Shown: piece after piece, positions 9,419 through 16,740 of the stretch
How the letters are laid out: each line of letters starts with the position of its first letter
Numbering within the stretch: the first letter of the stretch is position 1
DNA from: Thermogemmatispora aurantia
GTDB lineage: Bacteria; Chloroflexota; Ktedonobacteria; Ktedonobacterales; Ktedonobacteraceae
Direction: 5' to 3'
Assembly: GCF_008974285.1 (NCBI RefSeq)
Contig: NZ_BKZV01000003.1
Location: forward strand, 606,448 to 670,447
DNA: 64,000 bases
Program-made: the position numbers and the translations under genes
The notes under the pieces: model-generated
What the model was told of the DNA's origin: nothing
Databases searched by the model: none
Seen by the model: the letters and a program-made list of their open reading frames with translations, nothing else

Positions 9419-9990
9419 CAAGCCAGCAATCACAACGTCCAAAACGTGCCGAGCCATCGTGTCTTTCGTGATGGTCTGGTCTCCCCGGCTCCACTGCACT
9501 GCGGGACCGAAGATGGCCCAACTGATGACCTGCGCTGTGATTTCTCCTGTTTCCTGGCAGATGGGCACCGACGATGGGGCCTGGTTCAGCCAGTGCAGAA
9601 GGACCTCCTGGAGTTCTTGCTGCAAAGCGACTTCGAAGAACGGCACAAACTGCCTATCGGCTGGCTTGAGGTGATACTGCCAGAGGGCCAGAAAATCGAA
9701 CACAGCGAGAAGAAGCAGGCGCAAGGTGCTCATCTGCAGGGTGGATATGGCGGGAAGCTGGCTCTCCAACGCGTGGTGAAGCTTCTCGCACATCCAGACC
9801 TCTAAGAAGGCATATTTGTCTTCAAAGTGAGCATAAAAAGTTTATCTATTGATTTCTGCTCGTTATGCGAGTCTTGTACTGAGATAGAGAGAATGTTTTG
9901 TCGTTCTTCAAGCAATGAGATGAACGCTTGCAGCAACAACTGACGGGTCAGTTTGACCCGAGGATCGTTCCCATTCGCCAGTGTGGCCAT
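9395..9990 (-). pseudogene. TetR-family regulator with frameshift and two in-frame stops
   Basis: It starts properly at ATG 9988-9990 behind AAGGAG and reads DPRVKLTRQLLLQAFISLLE and ISVQD, helix 1 of a TetR DNA-binding domain. A one-base deletion follows. In the next frame the recognition helix reads A-stop-RAEINR-stop-TFYAHFEDKYAFL, both stops TAA, exactly where the family has IAxRAxINRxTFY. The ligand-binding half (9395-9793) is open. Three independent lesions in the DNA-binding helix make a sequencing error unlikely. The divergent intergenic region still holds a perfect palindrome (10149-10177), presumably its operator. Confidence 0.8.
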
Positions 9991-10148
9991 GTGCTCTCCT
10001 TACCTACCCTGGTAATGTCCTTATCATAGCCCTCTGAAAAGCAACAGTTGCCTTCCTGTGTTGCCTAAACAACGATCCGGCCTGTTTGCTAATTGCTTGC
10101 AGTTCAGAAGCAGCGTACTATTCCTCCTGTGTAGTATACACGACAGTG

Positions 10149-10177
10149 TTGGATAGATAACACTGTTATCTATCCAA
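10149..10177. promoter_or_regulatory. perfect 12-bp inverted repeat, probable TetR operator
   Basis: TTGGATAGATAA and its exact complement TTATCTATCCAA flank the five-base spacer CACTG. Size, symmetry and the position between a divergent TetR gene and a hydrolase-like start are typical of TetR operators. No T-run follows, so it is not a terminator. The site appears preserved although the regulator gene is broken. Confidence 0.65.
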
Positions 10178-10273
10178 TGTAATTCTGTTCACTCGATACC
10201 GGCAGTGGTGTGAGGAAGTGCTCAGGCCAGGATAGCTGGTCTGAGCACCACCGCAAGCGAAAGGGCCACCAGA

Positions 10274-10434
10274 TGACTGAAGCAACAACAAACGAAGCAC
10301 CTCGACTCTCCAATGATCACATCAATGACGTGCTGCTGCGGTTTGCCGAGAGGTTCGGCCAGCCGCAGCGGTCACCGGTCTTGCACTCTCCCTCGGAACA
10401 GAACCTCGATGTGTGCTGTTACCTGGCGGCGTAA
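10274..10434 (+). pseudogene. N-terminal stub, possibly of an alpha/beta hydrolase
   Basis: From the ATG at 10274 the 53-residue frame reads MTEATTNEAPRLSNDHIND, LLRFAERFGQPQRSPVLHSP and then loses resemblance to protein before its stop at 10434. The start of the reading recalls the N-terminal lead of alpha/beta hydrolases that lie opposite TetR regulators, but no catalytic motif remains, so that identity is a guess. The divergent arrangement and shared palindrome suggest it was the TetR relic's target. Confidence 0.35.
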
Positions 10435-10849
10435 CACCGTGTTACGTGGGGAACGAGTTGCCTGCATGCTGTTGTCTCCCTGCAATCGCTCAAGTTCCTC
10501 CTTTCTCACTCTACTTCTCATTGGTTGCCTGGGCATGAGTTGCCTGTGTTTACACCGACCCGGGTCTGACTCATGAAGGCCGGGCAGACGGCTGATCTGT
10601 GACTTTTCCAGCCTCTGCCGCTTGGAAGAACAGTCGGCAAACAAACGGAGACGAGGCCGCCTCAGCGATGCCTGCGGCCAGGCAATGGTGAGGGAGACAG
10701 GGCTCCTCTCTCCAGCTTGCACCCTCTGCCGAAGCTGGAGGATCCTTCCTCGAGAGCAGCCCCTTGCACGCTGGCAACCTGTGAAGGGAGAAGGGGCACG
10801 CGCAGCACACACCCAGGCGCGCAGCCCTCTTCCCCAGAAAGGAGACGGC
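10435..10849. other. intergenic stretch, nothing recognised
   Basis: Short frames only, none with family motifs. AGAAAGGAG near 10,837-10,845 serves the next gene. Confidence 0.4.
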
Positions 10850-11066
10850 ATGGGAAAGCGGATCAGCTGCCCGAACTGCCAGGGGACCAGCTTCACCGCT
10901 GCTGTTCCCTGTGACCGGTGCCAGGGAGGGGACGGGCCAGGTCGAGCTCATCGCTGACTGGGGACAACGCCGTCCCGTCACGTGCTTCCGGTGTCTGGGC
11001 ACCGGTTTGTTGAAGGAAGGGGACACCTGCACGATGGGTGGTGGCTCTGGCGAGGTGGAGAGCTGA
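10850..11066 (+). pseudogene. small DnaJ-type zinc-finger protein split by a 4-base duplication
   Basis: An ATG behind AAAGGAG reads ISCPNCQGTSF and CDRCQG, then hits a stop at residue 36. In the next frame GTGQVELIADWGQ, CFRCLGTGLLKEGD and the end VES follow to TGA at 11064-11066. Together these give repeated CxxCxGxG motifs like the zinc-binding domain of DnaJ. The sequence CAGGGAGGGGACGGG has an extra AGGG relative to the expected frame; removing one copy restores CQGTGQ. The stop is separated from the next ATG by one base, so the two were co-translated. About 71 residues if repaired; function unknown. Confidence 0.55.
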
Positions 11067-11067
11067 G

Positions 11068-11699
11068 ATGCCAGGTCCTCTCACGCTGGACTGGACCAGT
11101 GCGAGCTGGCAGCAAGCCTGTGACGCGCTCGCTCAGCTGACGGATGCCCCCGGGACGCCCATCGACCCCGGCATCGTTGAGACGGTCGTGCTGCTCATCC
11201 TCCTGGGCTTTCCAACCGTGCAGTCGTGCGAAGGACACCTCGATCACAGCACGGCCTATCCCTGGGTCATGGTGGCAGAGCACGCGCTGCAGCGACGCTT
11301 CCTGCAGCAGTGGCAGCAGGTCTGCCAGCTCCAGGAGCAGGCGCACCAGCGCGGCGACCCTGCCGCGCTCGATCGCTCCTATCGTGCGCTGGCCGAGCTC
11401 CAGCTGGCCCAGGCGCAGTGGAACCAGGAGGAAACGCTGCGAGCGCGGCTGATGGAGCGGCTGGACGCGTTCTCTGCCCAGCAGCCCTGCCGTTGTCCCG
11501 CCACGCGGCTGCTGGTGCAGCGGCATCATCCGGGGCTGTATCGGATCAGGCCCGTCTCTGCCGCTGATCCGCCACCGGGGAGACATTGCGCGCCAGCTCC
11601 CTGGAGCGAGGGCAGGAAGAGATGCGCGCCTGGACGCGCTCGCTGCGCCAGTGCTGGGAGAGGCAACGGGTCGCACAAGCACGGCGAGATGCTTCCTGA
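11068..11699 (+). pseudogene. hypothetical helical protein, frameshifted near its C-terminus
   Basis: The start ATG at 11068 lies one base after the zinc-protein stop. The first 165 or so residues look real: IDPGIVETVVLLILLGFP, TVQSCEGHLDH, then long Gln- and Leu-rich helices (LQQWQQVCQLQEQAHQ, ELQLAQAQWNQEE) that may form a coiled coil. At the GGGG run near 11,577 the frame shifts; the natural tail SSLERGQEEMRAW and QRVAQARRDAS with a stop at 11697-11699 is in the next frame. One added G would join them. I do not recognise a catalytic family. Either a homopolymer sequencing error or a decaying gene. Confidence 0.5.
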
Positions 11700-11811
11700 G
11701 CGTGGGAGAGCACCGTCCGGGGAGCAGGAGCGCGTTCCTGCTCCCGCCATGCGGGGAGCTGGCCCCAGAGAGGGATCGCAGCGAGCCGCGTCGGCGTCAG
11801 CACATGGAGGC

Positions 11812-11987
11812 CCCCTGCTGGACGTGGGCACCGGCATCGGCATCTGGGCCTTCGACATGCAGGCGATCTTCCCGCACGCCCTCATCGTTGGCGTCGACCT
11901 CTCGCTCGCGTCCCTACCCCAGCCGGTGCCGCCCACCTGCCTCTTTGTGCGCGCCAACGTGCTCGAGGGGCTGCCCTTGCACGCAGC
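11812..11987 (+). pseudogene. SAM-methyltransferase fragment
   Basis: In one frame the sequence reads LLDVGTGIGIWAFDM, IVGVDLSLASLPQPVPP and FVRANVLEGLPL, which are motifs I, II and III of a class I methyltransferase. Sequence before and after does not continue the fold. It is cut off at its C-terminal side where integrase-coding sequence begins (about 11,987). Confidence 0.6.
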
Positions 11988-12259
11988 ACGGCAATTTCCT
12001 GACCGATAGCTTCGTGCGCCGCAAATATTACCAGCTCCTGGACCAGGTCAGCTTGCCGCGGATTCACTTTCACGATCTGAGGCATAGCACGGCCACCATC
12101 CAGCTCGCGATGGGAGTCAATATCAAAGTCGTCCAGGAACTCCTCGGTCACAGCCAGGTGACGGTCACCCTGGGCATCTATGGGCATGTGTTGCCAGAGA
12201 TGCAAGGAGAGGCTCTGCGGAAAATGGAAGAGCTGTTGAGGGGAGAGCAGAACAAATAG
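11988..12259 (+). pseudogene. tyrosine recombinase (phage-type integrase) C-terminal fragment
   Basis: About 90 residues of the catalytic domain are open to the TAG at 12257-12259: FHDLRHSTATIQLAMGV with catalytic Arg and His, KVVQELLGHSQVTVTLGIYGHV with the second His and the nucleophilic Tyr, then a C-terminal helix. The first two thirds, including the first catalytic Arg, are missing and replaced by a methyltransferase fragment. Such enzymes insert mobile elements, often into tRNA genes; a tRNA-Gly gene lies 78 bases downstream. This is probably the remains of an integrated element. Confidence 0.8.
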
Positions 12260-12336
12260 CTGTCACTTAAGCTGTCTTGAGGACAAAGGGCGGCTCCCCT
12301 GTAGTGGGGAGCCGGCCACGTGGCTTGGGAGGAGGG

Positions 12337-12409
12337 AGCGGGAGACGGGACTCGAACCCGCGACAGCCTGCTTGGAAGGCAGGTACTCTACCACCTGAGT
12401 TACTCCCGC
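12337..12409 (-). tRNA. tRNA-Gly (TCC anticodon)
   Basis: On the minus strand the acceptor arms GCGGGAG and CTCCCGC pair, the D-arm ACTCAGGTGGTAGAGT follows, the anticodon loop is CTTCCAA (anticodon TCC) on the stem CCTGC/GCAGG, and the T-arm is CGGGTTCGAGTCCCG. No CCA is encoded. Confidence 0.95.
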
Positions 12410-12471
12410 CAATTGCCATCACAAAACGAACATTGCGGGCAAAGAGGGACCAGCCACGGCGCTACCACAAA

Positions 12472-12544
12472 TCGGGGTGCGCGGATTTGAACCGCGGACC
12501 TCATGGTCCCAAACCATGCGCGCTACCCACTGCGCCACACCCCG
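12472..12544 (-). tRNA. tRNA-Pro (TGG anticodon)
   Basis: On the minus strand CGGGGTG pairs with CACCCCG, the D-arm is GCGCAGTGGGTAGCGC, the anticodon loop TTTGGGA sits on CATGG/CCATG (anticodon TGG), and the T-arm is CGCGGTTCAAATCCGCG. No CCA is encoded. It lies 62 bases from tRNA-Gly on the same strand, so a joint transcript is likely. Confidence 0.95.
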
Positions 12545-12747
12545 TCAGCTGACTGGCTTACTCGCCTACACTGCTCGCGCTCTTTGCCCAGCCCGCTACA
12601 GGTGAGCGTTCGCTTACAACTGTGCATCTGCAACTATAGCACGGCCTCATCTCGCTGTCAAGTAGGAACCCACCCATTACCCCCTCTTCGGCAGCACCTC
12701 AGCCGGCAAAAGACTACCAGCAGCCTGTCTTCAATCCTGCCCTGAGT

Positions 12748-13203
12748 CTACAAATCACGCTTGCGGCGATAGCGCAGCTTTAACAGGAAAAGCTGCCAAC
12801 GAGTTGTCAGGCGCGACAGCCGCTGGGGACGCAAAGGGGTTACTCTGCCCCTCCCATAAGCTGCCGAAGAGTAACGCGGGCGCCGCCAGAGCTGGACAAG
12901 CAAGACGGCCACCAGGCAGACCAGGCTCACAATCGCCATCAGCCCGGTAAAGACCCCAGGGCCTTGCAGGGCATAAGCAAAACCACCCGCGATCAGGGCT
13001 GCAATGATGCTGAGGAGCAAAAACCACTGAGAGGCATCCAGTGTCCAGGCAACCGCAGGAAAACGCAGACGCGGCAGCGAGAAACGCCACCGACGACCTG
13101 CACGGGAGCGACCGGAGAACCGCGACCACCGCGAGTCCTGCGACTCACTCTGTTCCAGGTTCCGGAGGATCTCCTCAATCTCGCGCTCATATCTGTTTGG
13201 CAT
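12748..13203 (-). CDS. small two-span membrane protein, hypothetical
   Basis: The 151-residue product has an acidic N-terminal helix (YEREIEEILRNLEQ), a very basic segment, then two hydrophobic spans at about 59-80 and 85-106 separated by a short GPGVF turn, and a basic Arg-rich tail. The charge pattern predicts both ends in the cytoplasm. I do not recognise a named family. It lies alone between the receiver gene and the tRNAs. Confidence 0.7.
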   Translation of the reverse strand: MPNRYEREIEEILRNLEQSESQDSRWSRFSGRSRAGRRWRFSLPRLRFPAVAWTLDASQWFLLLSIIAALIAGGFAYALQGPGVFTGLMAIVSLVCLVAVLLVQLWRRPRYSSAAYGRGRVTPLRPQRLSRLTTRWQLFLLKLRYRRKRDL

Positions 13204-13377
13204 GGCTGCTCTGCTTCCTTAGGAGGAACTTGCCAAAAACGCCCCTGTTGATAATGATACCAACTTCTCCGCCATCCCGCAAGATCACAGCTGGCTTGCC
13301 TGCCTTGGCCCAGCGCCATCCACCCTCAGTCAATACCGCGCTCGCCCAGCGCACCCTTCCCAACCAGCTAGCCTGCC

Positions 13378-13776
13378 TCACTTTACCTCATCCCAGCTGG
13401 CTTCACACGACAGCATTCGGAAGAGACCTTTGACCTTCTCCACCAGCTCCAAGGGATGGAATGGCTTCGTAATATGATCCGCCGCCCCCAGATCAACACT
13501 AATCCGCTCATAAATGTGCTCAGCATGAGCCGTCATAATGATTACCGGTATCTGATGCAGGACCGGATCATGACGCAAGCGGTTAAAAATCTGATAGCCG
13601 TCTAGCCCCGGCATCATGACATCCAGAATAATCAGGTCCGGCCTCTCCACCTCCAGGAGCGCAGCCAGCTGTCTGCCGTCCGCCGCCGTGATCACCTCAA
13701 AACCATTGCGGCTTAGCACAAAGGTGATAATTTCTCGCGTTTCCTTATCATCATCTACTACAATAATACGTTTCAT
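13378..13776 (-). CDS. single-domain response regulator receiver protein
   Basis: The start ATG at 13774-13776 gives MKRIIVVDDDKETREI, the usual beginning of a CheY-like receiver; the longer frame to 13830 adds unrelated residues. The 132-residue product has the acidic pocket (VVDDD), the phosphorylated Asp in LIILDVMMPG, the switch Thr in VIIMTAHAE and the conserved Lys in HITKPFHP. No output domain follows, so after phosphorylation it must act through a partner protein. No kinase is adjacent; the soluble kinase at 16737-19277 is a possible partner. Confidence 0.9.
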   Translation of the reverse strand: MKRIIVVDDDKETREIITFVLSRNGFEVITAADGRQLAALLEVERPDLIILDVMMPGLDGYQIFNRLRHDPVLHQIPVIIMTAHAEHIYERISVDLGAADHITKPFHPLELVEKVKGLFRMLSCEASWDEVK

Positions 13777-14028
13777 CGTTTGTCTGCCTCTCCCGGCCCT
13801 TCCCCTGGCGTACCAGTAGGGCTGACACAACGCACGCCGATGCCTGCGGATAGATAGATAAGCGCTGTAGACTTCACAACTGTCCCCACCTTACAGTATA
13901 GTCTCCGATGGAAGAGCTGCCCCATAAGGTCATTGAGCATGCTTCGCCTGACACAAGCGGACAGCTGATTATTAGAAGGGCGCACGCCACTCCCGTGAGA
14001 AGGCAGAATCGAAACTGGCGTCTTCTGG

Positions 14029-14057
14029 TTGACTCTGCCTGTTCCCTCTGTTATCAT
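14029..14057 (+). promoter_or_regulatory. sigma-70-type promoter of the XRE-GAF gene
   Basis: TTGACT and TATCAT are separated by 17 bases, close to the housekeeping consensus, and lie 55 bases before the ATG at 14112. Confidence 0.6.
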
Positions 14058-14111
14058 ATGCCAGAAGAGCATCAATACAGGAACAGAGAGTAGGAGTCTG
14101 AGGGGGCGAGT

Positions 14112-15101
14112 ATGAGCGTGAGCGAATCCCCGTCCTGGCAGTCCGTCTTGCAGCGGCTCATCCGAACAACGGCGGAGCGCCAGCGCCTCGCAACGGCGCT
14201 CGGAGTAACGACCATGACGCTATCTCGCTGGGCGAACGGCGAGTCAAGGCCTCATCGCTCCCACCTGATCCGCCTTGTCCAGGCCGTTCACCCCCAGTAT
14301 CGACAGGAGCTGCTGGAGGCTCTGCGTCGCAGTTTTCCCGATATCGATGCCCTCCTGCGCGAGAGCGCCGTCGAGCAAGTGCCCTCTGAGTTCTTCTCCC
14401 AGGTGCTCAGCGCCCGTACCACGACGATCGAATCGCTGCGCTTCTGGCAGATCGGCGAGATGGTCCTGCGCCAGGCCCTGGCCCAGCTCGATCCAAATCA
14501 CCTGGGCATGTCTATCACCCTGATCCAGTGTATGCCCCCTCACCCTGATGGGAAGATCCGCAGCCTGCGCGAGCGCATGGGAAAAGGGACACTCCCCTGG
14601 ACCGCCGATCTGGAGCAAATGGCCCTCTTCCTGGGAATGGAGTCGCTGGCTGGCTACGTGGTGGAGTCCGGGCGCGTCCAGAGTATCGAAGATTTGCGCA
14701 AGTACCACCTCGTCCCCGCTTACCAGAGCGAATTCGAGATCAGCGCCGCCGCCCATCCAATCTGGCTCGGAGGGCGTGTCGCCGGCTGCTTGTTGGCTTC
14801 CAGCACCGAGGTGGGCTATTTCTCCCAACAGCGTATGAGCTTGCTGGCCATCTTTAGCGATCTGGCTTCGCTGGCATTCGATCCCAGCGAGTTCTACGCC
14901 CCCTCGCAAATCGAGCTGCGACCAATGCCCTCCCCAGAGAAACAACGCCCGATCTTAGCCACCTTCCGCCAGCGGGTGGCCCGGCTCCAGCATCAACGCC
15001 GCCTCTCTAACGCTGAGGCCGAGCAGGAGGCCTGGCGTGAGATCGAGGCGGAGCTGCTGCGCCTGGGCGAGGAAGAGAATGAGACACTGCTCGACTCCTG
15101 A
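14112..15101 (+). CDS. XRE-type helix-turn-helix protein with GAF-like C-terminal domain
   Basis: The 329-residue product has an N-terminal HTH at about 10-55 (LATALGVTTMTLSRWANGES) of the XRE or Cro type, a linker, and a GAF-like sensory domain at roughly 90-260 (IGEMVLRQAL, FEISAAAHPIWLGGRVAGCL). A charged helical tail follows. Soluble regulators of this design are common in Ktedonobacteria and should bind DNA in response to a small ligand. The start is supported by GAGGGGG five bases upstream and the promoter at 14029. Target and ligand are unknown. Confidence 0.8.
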   Translation: MSVSESPSWQSVLQRLIRTTAERQRLATALGVTTMTLSRWANGESRPHRSHLIRLVQAVHPQYRQELLEALRRSFPDIDALLRESAVEQVPSEFFSQVLSARTTTIESLRFWQIGEMVLRQALAQLDPNHLGMSITLIQCMPPHPDGKIRSLRERMGKGTLPWTADLEQMALFLGMESLAGYVVESGRVQSIEDLRKYHLVPAYQSEFEISAAAHPIWLGGRVAGCLLASSTEVGYFSQQRMSLLAIFSDLASLAFDPSEFYAPSQIELRPMPSPEKQRPILATFRQRVARLQHQRRLSNAEAEQEAWREIEAELLRLGEEENETLLDS

Positions 15102-15339
15102 GCCTGGCAGCGCTTCGCCTGGCTGCACTCCCTCGCCTGTCGCTGAGACCGGGCCCCGGCTCGCACTGGCGCCCTTGCCTCTCTCTCCTCCCTACCCTCT
15201 GCGGAGAGTGTCACACATAGGTCGGCCTCGCCCTAACCCTGGCCAGGCACTGGGTGCTCTCCTACTGCCCACCTCCCGGGTTTAACAGGCTCCAGCAGGC
15301 AACCGGCTGAAAGCAGTCCCGACCTCGTTCCCTTCGCCT

Positions 15340-16740
15340 TCATTCAATGCCATGCTTGCGCATCAGATAACGCAGCTGGTCGACTTTGCTCATCCCTAGC
15401 AATTCTGCCGCCCGCGTACGATTGTGCCCGGCTTCGCAGAGCGCCTGACGAATGAAATATTGTTCCACTCGCTCTACAATACGCTCCAACGGCAGGGGCT
15501 GCTCTGGATGGCCAGCCAGCCACTCCTCCCAGGGATCACAGGCATCAAGCTGACGGCTCTCGCTGTAGCCAACGATCTCCTGGGGAAGATGGGCCGGCTG
15601 GATTTCATCGCCGTTGCTGAGAATCATGGCCCGTTCAATGACGTTCTTAAGCTCACGCACATTACCCGGCCAGCTGTAGGCGAGCAGAAGACGCTGGGCC
15701 TCGGGCGAGATACGGCGCACGTTGCGCCCCAACGACTTGTTGAAGTCTTCGACGAAGCGCGAGGCGAAAAGTAAGATGTCCCCCGGGCGCTCACGTAACG
15801 GCGGCAGGTTGATCTGCATGACCGCCAGACGATAGAAGAGGTCGCGGCGAAAGGTTCCCTCAGCCATCGCCTTCTGCAGATCACGGTTGGTGGCAGCGAT
15901 GACGCGCACGTTGATTCTGACTTCCTTGCTCCCTCCCAGACGAAAGAAGGAGCGCGTCTCCAGCACGCGCAGTAGCTTGGCCTGCATATCTAGCGGCATT
16001 TCACCGATCTCATCGAGAAAGAGCGTCCCACCATCAGCTAGCTCCAGGAGCCCACGCTTCTGCTTGCGCGCATCGGTGAAGGCATATGGCTCGTAGCCAA
16101 AGAGTTCGCTCTCCAGGAGGTTATGGGCGATGGCAGCACAGTTCAGGGGCTGGAAAGGGCCAGAGGCGCGTGGACTCTGTTCGTGAATGGCATGCGCGAC
16201 GACTTCTTTGCCGGTCCCGCTCTCGCCAGTGATGAGGACAGAGGCGGTGTCGCTGCGAGCCACACGGGCAACCATCTCAAATACTTGACGCATGCGCTCG
16301 CTGTGCCCAACAATGTAGTTGAAGTGATAGTTATCGCTGCGCTCGCGCCGCAGCTGGCGCAGCTCGCGGTACATGGCGCTGGTCTCCAGGGCGCGCTGCA
16401 CGACGAGCAGCAGCTCTTCAAGGTCGAACCCTTTGAGCAGGTAGTCGGAAGCTCCCAGCTTCATGGCTTCGACCGCGCTGCGTACGTCCCCATAGGCGGT
16501 CAGCATGATTACAGGAAGCTCCGGCTCGCTGGCCCTGATGCGTTTGAGAACCTCTAGCCCGCTCAGCCCAGGCAGGCGCAGGTCCAGCAAGACAAGGTCA
16601 ACCGAGCATTGCTGAATGATCCGCAGGCCAGCCTCACCTTCGGCGACAGTTTCCACTTCGTAGCCGTGTCTGCCCAGATAGCGGGCGATCTGGTGCGGCA
16701 GGTGCGGCTCATCATCGATGATGAGAATGAACATGCTCAT
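15340..16740 (-). CDS. NtrC-family response regulator with altered GAFTGA loop
   Basis: The 466 residues comprise a receiver (1-120; phospho-acceptor D53, Lys in LLKGFD where the usual Pro after Lys is Gly), an AAA+ domain (about 140-385; Walker A GESGTGKE 172-179, Walker B GGTLFLDE 237-244, LFYRL) and a Fis-type HTH at 435-465 (RTRAAELLGMS). Such proteins use ATP to open sigma-54 promoters. The loop that contacts sigma-54, normally GAFTGA, reads YAFTDA at 219-224, losing both glycines. In family members such as TyrR a changed or missing loop goes with sigma-70 dependence, so the sigma-54 role is uncertain. The start overlaps the kinase stop by four bases (ATGA), making the pair a coupled two-component system. 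Confidence 0.9.
   Translation of the reverse strand: MSMFILIIDDEPHLPHQIARYLGRHGYEVETVAEGEAGLRIIQQCSVDLVLLDLRLPGLSGLEVLKRIRASEPELPVIMLTAYGDVRSAVEAMKLGASDYLLKGFDLEELLLVVQRALETSAMYRELRQLRRERSDNYHFNYIVGHSERMRQVFEMVARVARSDTASVLITGESGTGKEVVAHAIHEQSPRASGPFQPLNCAAIAHNLLESELFGYEPYAFTDARKQKRGLLELADGGTLFLDEIGEMPLDMQAKLLRVLETRSFFRLGGSKEVRINVRVIAATNRDLQKAMAEGTFRRDLFYRLAVMQINLPPLRERPGDILLFASRFVEDFNKSLGRNVRRISPEAQRLLLAYSWPGNVRELKNVIERAMILSNGDEIQPAHLPQEIVGYSESRQLDACDPWEEWLAGHPEQPLPLERIVERVEQYFIRQALCEAGHNRTRAAELLGMSKVDQLRYLMRKHGIE

Noticed and set aside
15203..15235. Second ECF41 promoter (TGTCACA at about 15,209)
   Set aside because: The required CGTC 16 bases later is absent and it lies between convergent gene ends.
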